From Hexactinellida sp. DTS-2022 (Eukaryota; Porifera; Hexactinellida): a stretch of DNA of 64,000 bases. Positions 1 through 9,168 of this stretch are shown here, in pieces. Made by a program: the position numbers and the translations under genes. Location of the stretch: positions 3,963,501 through 4,027,500 of the forward strand of contig JAPNXP010000012.1 of assembly GCA_028753945.1 (NCBI GenBank), read 5' to 3'. Position 1 is the first letter of the stretch. Every line of letters begins with the position of its first letter. The notes beneath the pieces are model-generated. The model searched no databases, was not told where the DNA came from, and saw nothing but the letters and a program-made list of their open reading frames with translations.

Positions 1-818
1 CAGTAAGATTAGAACTGGGCCACTATACTATAGTATAGTCGGCACAGTAATAATAATAACTAACCAAGGCACTGAGATTAGAACTGGGCCACTATACTAT
101 AGTATAGTCGGCACAGTAATAATAACTAACCAAGGCACTGAGATTAGAACTGGGCCACTATACTATAGTATAGTCGGCACAGTAATAATAAAGGCAGTGA
201 TTCCAATACTGGGCCACTATACTATAGTATAGTCGGCACAGTAATAATAATAATATTAAAGGCAGTAAGATTAGAACTGGGCCACTATACTATAGTATAG
301 TCGGCACAGTAATAATAATCGGTAACCAAAGCACTAAGATTAGAACTGGGCCACTATACTATAGTATAGTCGGCACAGTAATAATAATAAAGGCAGTGAT
401 TCCAATACTGGGCCACTATACTAGAGTATAGTCGGCACAGTAATAATAACTAACCAAAGCACTAAGATTAGAACTGGGCCACTATACTATAGTATAGTCG
501 GCACAGTAATAACCAAGGCAGTAAGATTAGAACTGGGCCACTATACTATAGTATAGTCGGCACAGTAATAACTAACCAAAGCACTAAGATTAGAACTGGG
601 CCACTATACTATAGTATAGTCGGCACAGTAATAATAACCAAGGCACTAAGACCAATACTGGGCCACTATAGTATAGTCGGCACAGTAATAATCGGTAACC
701 AAAGCACTAAGATTAGAACTGGGCCACTATACTATAGTATAGTCGGCACAGTAAAAATAATTAATGCAGTGATTCCAATACTGGGCCACTATACTATAGT
801 ATAGTCGGCACAGTAATA
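1..818. repeat. Tandem array of about 60-69-bp units with an 18-bp palindromic core
   Basis: Thirteen copies of a unit whose centre reads GGGCC-ACTATACTATAGTATAGT-CGGCACAG, followed by a variable AATAATAA run. The 18-bp core ACTATACTATAGTATAGT is its own reverse complement. Spacing of successive cores varies from 59 to 69 bp because the AAT-rich linker changes length. Two linker types occur: most copies have AGATTAGAACT before GGGCC, and four have CCAATACT. One copy near 421 has a single change that breaks the palindrome, and one near 664 has lost five bases of it. The array is cut by the window start, so its total length is unknown. Confidence 0.95.
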
Positions 819-1354
819 AATCACTAATGGATGTAAACTGATGGAAGCCAAACTGGATTAATCAAGTATGCAATCTCGGGAAAATGTAGGTGAAGATTAA
901 ATCTCCAAAACACAATGTGAGCAATGAGGAATCTGTTGTAGGTACGTTTTTGATAATACCTGGCGCAGATTAAAAGTGAAATTGTTAAATTTTGAAGAGA
1001 CATACAATACATTATATAGTACGTATAACTTGACAAATTTGTGTCGACTGAATCAAAATTGTAATAGTAAAATCCAAATTAGTTCCTACGTGAGGCTATA
1101 ATCCCATAAATCGTAACGTGTGCTTCATTTTATGCTGCCTTATCATCTAAAATTGTGGGCGATTCGGACAAAAATTAATGAGTTATTCCCAAAAACACTC
1201 AAACCTCCCATATCCGGGCACTTTTAACGAAGGGTGCCCGTAACTGGGAATTTCCCCTTATCTCAGAAAGTGTCTTGTCCATATTTTTATCATTAAACTT
1301 GTAAAAATTATTCGAGATTTTCGAGATTAACTGTAAATCTCGAATAATTTTATA
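819..1354. other. Unannotated AT-rich spacer
   Basis: No open frame with recognisable protein similarity, no RNA gene and no clear inverted repeat seen. It lies between the tandem array and a dispersed repeat. Confidence 0.5.
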
Positions 1355-1565
1355 AAATCACGTTTTAGAGTGTCGGTATGTGTATAATTTTACTCAGGTA
1401 GCTTAATTAATGGAGTCGAACGAGGGGTCACTTGATTAAGTGGGAACACAATTTGATAATGGAATTTTTACGCATTCCTAAGACATTCCAGCGTTGCTAT
1501 GGAAAAATTCTTCCAAATATGGACATGTGATATATCAAATTGCTGGAAATTTAACGCAGAGTACC
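1355..1565 (+). repeat. Dispersed repeat, copy 1 (partner at 30043-30245)
   Basis: This segment is similar, with small gaps, to 30043-30245. Both share AAATCACGTTTTA, GTCGGTATGT, GGAGTCGAA, GAGGGGTCACT and GCGTTGCTATGGAAA in the same order. The open frame starting at 1499 lies partly in this repeat and has no recognisable domain, so I do not call it a gene. Class unknown. Confidence 0.75.
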
Positions 1566-1728
1566 AATATGGTGATGATAAGTTGATTGGAGCTGATTTG
1601 AGAAAGTTAGCTCCAGAAATGTCGGCGATTTACTATGGAAAATCAGAAACTGCAACCCGTGTAAAAAATTTCCTCACGAGTTTGGGCTTGCAACTTTTTT
1701 CTATGTTTATTTGGGTCCAGAAGGAGAC

Positions 1729-1952
1729 TGTTTTGACGGATTTGGACCCCCCTACAGATTTGGACCGGGGGTCCAAATCCGTCAAATATGTAAAATATTG
1801 ATAGTGTTTGACGGATTTGGACCCCCCTTTACAGATTTGGACCCCCCTTTTAACTTGATAATCAAGTCATCATTATTGAACCTTTACTTCCTGTTTGTCA
1901 TCACAAGTGCTTACTTTCCAACTATCTTTGATTACGATTACCTATTAGTGTA
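1729..1952. repeat. Left terminal inverted repeat of Ginger copy 1
   Basis: Near-perfect reverse complement of 4904-5127. Internally it contains four related GATTTGGACCCC blocks in alternating orientation, for example GGACCGGGGGTCC around 1769, which form subterminal hairpins. Such repeated blocks are plausible transposase binding sites; that is inference. Confidence 0.9.
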
Positions 1953-2090
1953 GTCCTAGAAGTAGATATTGTTATTATGCCGATTGGGTTAGATTTTGAG
2001 ATGATATATAGATTGTCTACAAATCTCTATCTAAGTTCCTTCACGATACGGATTTATTTTGTTTAGCTAAGTCTCTCGCATAGACGGTAT

Positions 2091-3074
2091 ATGGACCCTC
2101 AGGAATATGAACTTTTGTTCAATTATTTGAAAACATTTACTTACCCACATGGAATGACTAAAGACCAAAAGAGAAATTTTCGGAAGAAAGCTTCTAAATA
2201 TTCGCTTGCAAACGACAAACTTGTAAGAACCTCGGAAGGCAAGCAGCTTATTGTAATTATCACCAATGAAATTCCAGCCATACTAGAAGAAATCCACGAC
2301 AATCTAGGCCATCAATGCTCCCGCTACTCATATAGCATTGGGAAAGACAGATTCTTTTGGCCTGGGATGTTGAAGCATATTGAGTCATACGTTGATAATT
2401 GTGTCCGTTGCTTAAAGAACCAACCCAGTATCAAGGCTCCTGCTACACCTCTTCAACCACTCCCAGTAATTGCCAAAGTGTGGTTTCGCGTTGGAATGGA
2501 TCTTACTGGCCCACTTGTCGAATCGGAGGGGTATAAATACATTTTGACATTCATTGACCATTTTACCAAATGGATTGAGACTCGTCTTCTCCGGTCAAAA
2601 AGTGCAGACGAAGTCGCCAAAGCAATCTTCTCTATTTATTGTCGACAGGGGGCACCAGTACAAATTATCACTGATAATGGTACAGAATTCAAAAATCAGA
2701 TCTCAAAGGCACTGCAAGATGCACATAACTGTAAGCTTATTTTCTCGACACCCTACCATCCTCAAACCAATGGCTTAGTAGAGTCTACCCACAAAGCTCT
2801 CAAGAGATCTATGGTAAAGTCGTTGGGTGAAAAGAAGGAAAATTGGTCTCACTACCTAGAAGAAATAACATTTTCCTTGAATATCAGACCTAGAGACACT
2901 ACACAATTTTCCGCATTTGAGCTAATGCATGGCTCAAGGAAACCTCGCCTCCCAACGGAGGCAGAGAACCAGGCCTTTCTCTACCCAGATATTGCATCTG
3001 TATCAAGTGATCAAGATCAAAAGGAATTGTTGGTACATGCGAACTGCACAGGATGTCGATTTTCAAATAGCTAA
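2091..3074 (+). CDS. Ginger integrase (DDE transposase), first reading frame
   Basis: Cut-and-paste integrase related to the integrases of Gypsy retrotransposons. Residues 62-110 form an HHCC zinc finger (H69, H74, C104, C107). The catalytic core follows with D137 in GMDLTGP, D195 in TDNGTEF and E231 in YHPQTNGLVE, giving the D,D(35)E spacing typical of the family. The frame runs off after residue 317 into 11 unrelated residues because of a frameshift near 3036. The protein continues in the frame ending at 4725. The minus-strand copy at 53955-54146 is intact across this point and shows that two bases are missing here. The start at 2091 is the first ATG of the conserved region and lies 140 bp inside the left inverted repeat boundary. 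All catalytic residues are present, but the frameshift would separate integrase from the C-terminal domains. Confidence 0.85.
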   Translation: MDPQEYELLFNYLKTFTYPHGMTKDQKRNFRKKASKYSLANDKLVRTSEGKQLIVIITNEIPAILEEIHDNLGHQCSRYSYSIGKDRFFWPGMLKHIESYVDNCVRCLKNQPSIKAPATPLQPLPVIAKVWFRVGMDLTGPLVESEGYKYILTFIDHFTKWIETRLLRSKSADEVAKAIFSIYCRQGAPVQIITDNGTEFKNQISKALQDAHNCKLIFSTPYHPQTNGLVESTHKALKRSMVKSLGEKKENWSHYLEEITFSLNIRPRDTTQFSAFELMHGSRKPRLPTEAENQAFLYPDIASVSSDQDQKELLVHANCTGCRFSNS

Positions 3075-4725
3075 AGACTCTCTAACGCACTCAAAAGAAG
3101 TAATGAAGAAACGACACGACAGAAAACTTAACCCGATCACTTTTTGCAAGCTAGAAGAAACTGACGAGGTTTTGATAGAAAATGTCTACCAAAAAAAGAA
3201 AGGGGGGAAACTACAGGATAAATGGCTTGGTCCCTATCCCGTCGTTAAGGCTAATCAGTCTAATGTTCATATCGTTCGCAACAAGGCAACTCTCCGTGTG
3301 AAGAGATCAAAGGTAAAGCTTTACAAAAGATCGTTTACTGATACAGCAACAGAGGTACCACCAAGCAAATACCAGCGTTTGGAAAGTGACAGTATTGATA
3401 TCCAGCACACTTTATCTGACTCCCCATCAACCCCTTTTACAGGAGTTGAGGAAACAGTTTTTGAAACAAATATCATACAGAAAACACGGGCAGAGGTATT
3501 GGAGTTGCTTGACTCGTTTAAGGATAAAATTATTTCCTCTCTTAAGTCTACAATTCCAGTTTCCGATCTCCATCGAGAACTCAATAAAAGACAACACCTT
3601 CCATTTCGCCAACTATTTGACTGGAGATACGAAAATTTTCCTCCAACCAAATATCCCGAAAAGAGACTGATGGACCATGAAACAAGTCAAGAAATGGCTG
3701 ATATACTAATTCAATGGTATCTAGAGAGTTGTAAAATCAAGATTCCTATGTACCAATATACCGATGACGACTTCAAGTTCGCCACTTATTGGCAAGAAAA
3801 AGGCATGAACTATGTAACAAAAGTGCTCCATCCAGTTGTAACTGAATTAATAATAAATGCTCCTCAGGCTGCAAATGATATTTCCAACATCAATACACCT
3901 TTACCACTTTCATTCCCTCTGGAAGACCGGTGTGTTAGTTGGGGTGGATATTGTCATGGAATCGAACTAGTCAATACCTGCGCTGTTGACAACTTTATAA
4001 CTTTGCTCAGTTTGCATAGAAATTCACTTTTTACCGCCTTTGAGCTTATCCGTTTCTCTCCCAACTTACTCCTCGAAAACATACTATCGTTGATACATAC
4101 GTTACAATTTAATGAAGTGAGGACAACTATTTGTCAATTGATAGGAATACCACTCGAAAACTCACAATATAATATGTTGGGTTATGAAGGAAGGTTTGTT
4201 CAACTCTTATGTAAGGATCTATCTCTGAATTCGGATGGGTACAAAATCAACTTTCAGTGTTGGGGCTGCTGTTTCCAGTCTGAAAAGATACTTAACCTCT
4301 CTTGTCTAACAAAATTCGATTCCAGCTGCCAAACGTCCATCAATAATCAAATTAATTCCAGGTTTGCTTGCTTAAAGTGCAGAGATCAAGCAGCTAATAT
4401 TGAACCGATATCTAAGGAATTCAGCGAAATACCACCAATCTTCATTCTGGAAGTAGGTCATCTTACTCATAGTGTCCAAATATGTGAAATCGATGACACT
4501 ATTACGATATCACAAGCAGATCGACTACTATACTATACGCTTCTCGGCTTTACTATACATCATGCAATACATTTCACGATGAGAGTCAGACATGATACCG
4601 TTTGGTACTCTTACGACGGAATGGAAAGCCCAAAATTAACTCAAATCAGGAACAAGGAAAAAGACTTACCTGGTCGGGTAAATTGCATCATATATGTCCT
4701 TAATAATATAGTAAATAACCTATGA
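2929..4725 (+). CDS. Ginger C-terminal part: GPY/F-like domain plus USP-like cysteine protease domain
   Basis: Second frame of the Ginger protein. True coding similarity begins at about 3036; the ATG at 2929 overlaps the integrase in another frame and is not meaningful. First comes a GPY/F-like module (DKWLGPYPVVKAN, residues about 99-111) as in Gypsy-type integrases, then a linker. A region from about residue 335 then carries a cysteine box (ELVNTCAVDNF, C351), two CxxC pairs (CWGC and CLKC) and a histidine box (HHAIHF, H544-H548) followed by WYSYDG (D563). This order matches ubiquitin-specific-protease-like peptidases. Some Ginger elements are known to carry Ulp1- or OTU-type peptidases; the assignment of this one to the USP-like fold is my inference from motif order. 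The open frame is 598 codons with no internal stop. Confidence 0.75.
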   Translation: MAQGNLASQRRQRTRPFSTQILHLYQVIKIKRNCWYMRTAQDVDFQIAKDSLTHSKEVMKKRHDRKLNPITFCKLEETDEVLIENVYQKKKGGKLQDKWLGPYPVVKANQSNVHIVRNKATLRVKRSKVKLYKRSFTDTATEVPPSKYQRLESDSIDIQHTLSDSPSTPFTGVEETVFETNIIQKTRAEVLELLDSFKDKIISSLKSTIPVSDLHRELNKRQHLPFRQLFDWRYENFPPTKYPEKRLMDHETSQEMADILIQWYLESCKIKIPMYQYTDDDFKFATYWQEKGMNYVTKVLHPVVTELIINAPQAANDISNINTPLPLSFPLEDRCVSWGGYCHGIELVNTCAVDNFITLLSLHRNSLFTAFELIRFSPNLLLENILSLIHTLQFNEVRTTICQLIGIPLENSQYNMLGYEGRFVQLLCKDLSLNSDGYKINFQCWGCCFQSEKILNLSCLTKFDSSCQTSINNQINSRFACLKCRDQAANIEPISKEFSEIPPIFILEVGHLTHSVQICEIDDTITISQADRLLYYTLLGFTIHHAIHFTMRVRHDTVWYSYDGMESPKLTQIRNKEKDLPGRVNCIIYVLNNIVNNL

Positions 4726-4903
4726 ATTTACTAACAATTAAGTTACTTATTGTAATCTTCATTAATTTCTCTAATTTTGGAATTGCCTGTATAGTAATCA
4801 ACTTTAAATCCAGGGGCCTGAGTTTCACAGGTTTTCATAATTATTAACTTGAGTGCTCAGTATATCTTTATTGTTAGTGTATTATCAAATGACAGACAAA
4901 TTT

Positions 4904-5127
4904 ACACTAATAGGTAATCGTAATCAAAGATAGTTGGAAAGTAAGCACTTGTGATGACAAACAGGAAGTAAAGGTTCAATAATGATGACTTGATTATCAA
5001 GTTAAAAGGGGGGTCCAAATCTGTAAAGGGGGGTCCAAATCCGTCAAACACTATCAATATTTTACATATTTGACGGATTTGGACCCCCCGGTCCAAATCT
5101 GTAGGGGGGTCCAAATCCGTCAAAACA
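4904..5127. repeat. Right terminal inverted repeat of Ginger copy 1
   Basis: Reverse complement of 1729-1952, with very few mismatches over about 224 bp. It ends CCGTCAAAACA, immediately followed by the AGAC duplication. Confidence 0.9.
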
Positions 5128-5131
5128 AGAC

Positions 5132-5625
5132 TCTAGTGTAGAAATTGTTTGGTAAATTTTTTTCAAGGTTTTGAGTTAAAATTCCCTAACTACAAGGTAT
5201 ACATAGCACCCTTCAGAATTGAGCTATGTCATCATTTGATTACGTATTCGCTATTTTTGGTCGGTATTATGGTGTTTTATAGCCTGCTTTTAACTCAGTT
5301 AGACGCGTTGTAAATGTTCAAGATTTGAACATGAGGATGTCCATAACTAGTTAAAAAAATATATTGAAATTATAATTGGAATGTTGACACATTCCTCTGT
5401 TGCCATGGATATGGATATTTCCTAAAATGAGCCTTCAATTACTATCGATTTTATGTAAACTAGGCTAGTACTGATCTATCCGAAATAGGTAACTTCCTAT
5501 TCATTGATATACATTCATTATATATGCCTAACTACAATAATTTTTGAGATAATGAGTGTATTACCTCATAAGGAATTAAGTGCTAATTATCTTATTATCT
5601 CAAAAATTATTGGCTACTCATTCTA
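5132..5625. other. Unannotated spacer
   Basis: No gene recognised. A short patch near 5380-5410 (GGAATGTTGACACATTCC followed by TGTTGCCATGG) weakly resembles the dispersed repeat at 1355-1565. Confidence 0.4.
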
Positions 5626-6145
5626 CAGTAGAACCCCGCGTATCGGGGCATGCGCGTATCGGGGCACTCCTCGTATCGGGGCAGTCGCTTGGGAATTTGT
5701 TTTTTCCCATTAAAAATAACTCGCGTATCGGGGCGCCATTCACTTATCGGGGCACTCCACCGAAGATTATTTCTCTTGAGTAACATGCTTTTTACTTTTG
5801 AGCAGCTTAGTATTCTTTGTAATGGCCGCTAAGCGTCACCCACTCACGCTAGAGACTCGTGATGAGGTAATCGGGGGAGTTTTTCAAAAAAAAAATCCGT
5901 GAATATCATAGATTTGTGACTCCTAGTGTAGGTAACGTATAATGTGAAATTGTAATGTGTACTCTTAAATATCAGCCTTAACTCTAGGTTTTGACTATAT
6001 GTGTATGATTTTAGTGTAGGTGCTAACTTAATTGTTTTAACCAAACATATTGGAGTTCACTTAGAACCCCGCATATCGGGGCACTCCCTCGTATCGGGGC
6101 GCTGAGCGCTTGGACGGAGGTGCCCCGATACGCGGGGTTCCACTG
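5626..6145. mobile_element. pogo/Tc1-mariner-like MITE (520 bp)
   Basis: Ends are CAGTAGAACCCCGCGTATCG on the left and the reverse complement of CAGTGGAACCCCGCGTATCG on the right, each flanked by TA. Further GTATCGGGGC blocks are repeated inside both ends. There is no transposase frame. TA flanks and CAGT termini are typical of non-autonomous pogo-like elements. Confidence 0.85.
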
Positions 6146-6159
6146 TACCAGTATCTCAT

Positions 6160-8061
6160 GGCTTGGTCTTCACAAGCTAGCCATATAGCATTGGAAATGC
6201 CACCACCACTGCAAACCATGCTATCTTGCTACCTCACCCGTCTTGAGACTGTCACCACGAGTGCAGTGAAAGTATTGATGCTGGCGGCTGCCGAACATCT
6301 CCACAAGCTTGTCCCAGAACATTAATGCTGCCAATGTTACAGTAAGCTTCGACAGCTCTTGGAAAACCAGAGGATTTTATTCCAACATAGGCTTCGGTTC
6401 TGCCATATCTACAACAACAACAAAAAGTACACGACTAGGAGATTCTTAGTCGCCTCAGGGTTGCCATCTATCACGCTTTTTTTAAATCTCACGATCTCAC
6501 GCTTACATTCAAAACCTCACGTTAGAAAGGACGTCCCGCGCCTGAGAAAGTAGCATAAAATTAAGGGGTGGACGCTAAACAAAATCCTCAATATACTGCT
6601 TTTTGAGGTGAAAAATTGTTTTCCACGCTTTTTAGTCAAAATCTCACGCTTTTTTTTTAAAAAAGGACAAAATATCACGCTTTGTGCTTACAAAAAGTTG
6701 GCAACCCTGGTCGCCTTTGTGAAAAGTGCTCCATTTGGACTGAAGAAAGGCAGAAAAACAAAGCAGCTGAATATGATAAATGGTTAGAGCGGCATAAGCC
6801 CAACTGTAACAAGAACTACAGTGGTTCTTCTCAAAGCAATGGAGCCGGAAGCTGCCGAGAGGATCTGAAGTCGCAGCTTGGAAAAGAATCGCTTGGCCTA
6901 TTCAGTATTTGTTGGCGATGGAGACTCAAAGTCCTTCCAGCACGTGACCGCACTCAACCCTTACCCTCTAGTTAGTGTCAGAAAAGAAGAATGCTTGACG
7001 CACGTGGCTAAACGTCTAAAGAAAACTTTGAAAAATATAAAAAATCAACAAAGTCGACGACATATATACAGCACAAATTACCCGAGTGGAAAACGGACTA
7101 CATTGCAGCGAACTATTCCACTGTAATTCTGCAAAACCGCGGGACAACACCTGATCTGCTGTCAAGTGCGCTACATGTTTTCTCGAACACGCAGCAGGAA
7201 ATTATTCCAGCTGTCCTATCGGAGAGGACACTTGGTGTCGTTGGAATAAACCTTCCGGCTCTGCGACACCAGCGGCCTTAACTACCTTTACACCACTCGA
7301 CATCCAGAGGTACGATAAGTATTCAACTCCTTTGCCACGTCTGAGTTCTGTAGCCATCTTACACTCGGTCTAACTCAGAATTCGAATGAGTCCCTGTACA
7401 ATATGATATGGTGTCTGTGTCCCAAGAATAAGTACGTGTTTCCTCAGTACATCAGAATTAGCACTGCCATTGCTGTTCTTAATTTCAATGAGGGAAACTG
7501 TCATTCTTCGGGATTATGTGCGATCTTGGACTGTTCCCATCTCGGCAGGGTTACCAGGCTATAATCAACCGAGTTCATAAATTGCGATACTCTCGCGATT
7601 CAAAAACTAAATCTAATTTTCAACGGAGAAGGAGAAGAATGAAACTAGTAAAGCTACACAGGGAGAAGGCCCTTTTGAAATCAGAAGGCGGTGGCAGTTA
7701 TAAAAAAGGGAATTTTGGTGCGGAAAGTATCCAAGGAAAGAGTCTTGGACAATCCCGAGGTCGGGGACGAGGACGAGGTAGCCTGGCTATAAGAGTGGCC
7801 ACAGGTGTTAAGAGGAAGCACGCCACGTCTTCAGCCTCAAACGATAATCCTAGTAGTTCAGATGAGTCGACAACCTTTTGCGCGATTTGTCACCAGAGAG
7901 ACCCTGAAACACTAGTCGGTAACAAAATTGAGTCTCAGTGGGTCTGTTGTGATGATTGCCAAGACTGGATGCATTGCTATTGTGCGAAGGTAGATTTCAA
8001 GATGTCTCCAAACGCACTTTCACTTGTTACAAGTGTTCTTGATGCGTGTGTTGTCAAGTAG
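6160..8061 (+). pseudogene. Decayed Mutator-like transposase (PF20700-like) with PHD-like zinc finger
   Basis: Pieces in several frames line up with a transposase family common in invertebrate genomes. These are EYDKWLERHKPNC...NYSGSS near 6770-6830, VFVGDGDSKSF near 6907-6940, EECLTHVAKRLKKTL near 6988-7030, CPIGEDTWCRW near 7216-7250 and TQNSNESLYNMIWCLCPK near 7373-7430. The last frame (7516-8061) ends in an Arg/Gly-rich stretch and a Cys/His cluster (CAICHQ...WVCCDDCQDWMHCYC) like a PHD-type finger. At least three frame changes and an inserted MITE (6456-6709) interrupt it, so it cannot encode a full protein. Family naming rests on remembered motif order, not a search. Confidence 0.7.
6456..6709. 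mobile_element. hAT-like MITE (254 bp) inside the transposase pseudogene
   Basis: Termini are CAGGGTTGCCA on the left and TGGCAACCCTG on the right. It is flanked by the 7-bp direct repeat GTCGCCT at 6449-6455 and 6710-6716, close to the 8 bp expected for hAT. The interior repeats TCTCACG-type motifs. Removing it joins the transposase reading frame on either side. Confidence 0.8.
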
Positions 8062-8264
8062 CATTATTATTGTAGTTCATTTGATCAATACTTACGTACC
8101 AGATGACCCCAGCCCAAATGTACTCTATCTTTTCGTACCAATCAATCAAGTTCCCTGGTACAAAAAATAGTTCGAAAAATAGTTCACAATAAAGCAAACC
8201 TTACTGATTTAGAATTTTAGATGCATATTATAGATTCCACGATCTCCTATTTCGTACTAACGAG

Positions 8265-8369
8265 CAGGGATGATCCACCGGGGGTTCCTGAGGTTGCACC
8301 CTCCCAAATGGCTCAGGGGGAGAGCAAACCCCCCCCCCCCACAGATACTTTGCGCTGGATCCATCCCTG
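8265..8369. mobile_element. hAT-like MITE (105 bp) with perfect 8-bp target duplication
   Basis: Starts CAGGGATGATCCA and ends TGGATCCATCCCTG. The flanking octamer CTAACGAG is present at 8257-8264 and 8370-8377. No coding capacity. Confidence 0.9.
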
Positions 8370-8479
8370 CTAACGAGTAACGACGTAGTAACCCATGAGT
8401 TGTATACTACCTAACAAGTGACCAATTAATAATAATTAAGAAATATTTAATTTAGGACGAGACAGTACAGTAGTTATTA

Positions 8480-8812
8480 CTATTTATTTTCATTCTCTAC
8501 GCTCGACTCCTGATGGAGTTTTGGGATTCTAGGATCCCTCGATTTTGAAAACCAATCAAGTTGATTCAATAAATAATTAGCGTGCCTTTCCTGTTTAGTT
8601 GTACAGGTATTGTCCATTTCCATTTCAGGTGCTAAATCTTTTGTAATTTTCTTTCTATAAGTGTGATACAAAGCAACGGAGAATGTGGAAGTCATCACAA
8701 AATATAGAGCAAACCGGTGAAAGGTCTCCATTCGCTTGCCAATGGTCTTTATAGCAATCTTGATACTCATCAACGAAGAAAATGTAGAGCTGGCTCGAAA
8801 CGACGAATTCAC
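8480..8812 (-). CDS. Hypothetical small single-pass membrane protein (110 aa)
   Basis: An open frame of 110 codons, not recognised. An internal ATG at residue 15 (MSIKIAIKTIGKRMETF) would give a 96-residue product with a basic N-terminus, one hydrophobic segment (about residues 32-50, HRFALYFVMTSTFSVALYH) and a charged, hydrophilic tail. This resembles the layout of small mitochondrial inner-membrane proteins, but no motif identifies a family. It lies between a MITE and KDM1A, divergent from KDM1A. It may equally be a chance frame; the composition is only mildly gene-like. Confidence 0.35.
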   Translation of the reverse strand: MNSSFRASSTFSSLMSIKIAIKTIGKRMETFHRFALYFVMTSTFSVALYHTYRKKITKDLAPEMEMDNTCTTKQERHANYLLNQLDWFSKSRDPRIPKLHQESSVENENK

Positions 8813-8833
8813 AACTATAGTGTAGAAAAGTAT

Positions 8834-8919
8834 TGGTACAATTTCACTATCTTACCTCACCTAGATATTTTTGTGTTTTGTTCTAGGTTATTTTTTTATT
8901 GGATAGTGAAATTGTACCA
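8834..8919. repeat. Short perfect inverted repeat (18-bp arms)
   Basis: TGGTACAATTTCACTATC at 8834-8851 is the exact reverse complement of 8902-8919, separated by 50 bp. It could be a tiny foldback element or a hairpin in the divergent spacer upstream of KDM1A. Confidence 0.7.
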
Positions 8920-9168
8920 GTCCATATTCCATATAGGTTACTAATAATTATCTCCAGTGATAAAATAACTTTCTTCATCATTAAACCGGAATTTCGTATT
9001 AATTGACACTTTAACGTGTTTAAATGAAATGGGTGGTTTATTGGGAATATCCAATATTTTTGACAAGAAGCTTGATGAGTTTAAAACTTTATTGCACGAC
9101 TTAGACAACTTTGAATTCTATTTAATAGTTTTCTATTATATTATAGTTTTCTCTCACAAGTCTCGAAT

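Larger units (their letters stand above)
1729..5127 (+). mobile_element. Ginger-type DNA transposon, copy 1 (3399 bp)
   Basis: The element starts TGTTTTGACGG and ends CCGTCAAAACA. Inverted repeats of about 224 bp (1729-1952 and 4904-5127) are built from copies of GACGGATTTGGACCCCCC. It is flanked by an identical 4-bp direct repeat, AGAC, at 1725-1728 and 5128-5131. It encodes an integrase of the Gypsy type but has no reverse transcriptase, RNase H or long terminal direct repeats. Inverted repeats, 4-bp duplication and a Gypsy-like integrase together define the Ginger group of cut-and-paste transposons. A second, heavily nested copy of a related family lies at 51003-58396. Confidence 0.9.

Noticed and set aside
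1-818. Possible CRISPR array
   Set aside because: Repeats are palindromic, but the linkers are AAT-rich near-copies of each other rather than unique spacers, and the genome is animal.
2091-4725. Gypsy LTR retrotransposon or endogenous retroviral element
   Set aside because: No reverse transcriptase, RNase H, protease-gag or direct LTRs; instead inverted repeats and a 4-bp duplication, which fit Ginger.
5504-5832. Overlapping frames with repeated RIGA/VSGH peptides
   Set aside because: They read through the GTATCGGGGC repeats of the pogo-like MITE in three frames.
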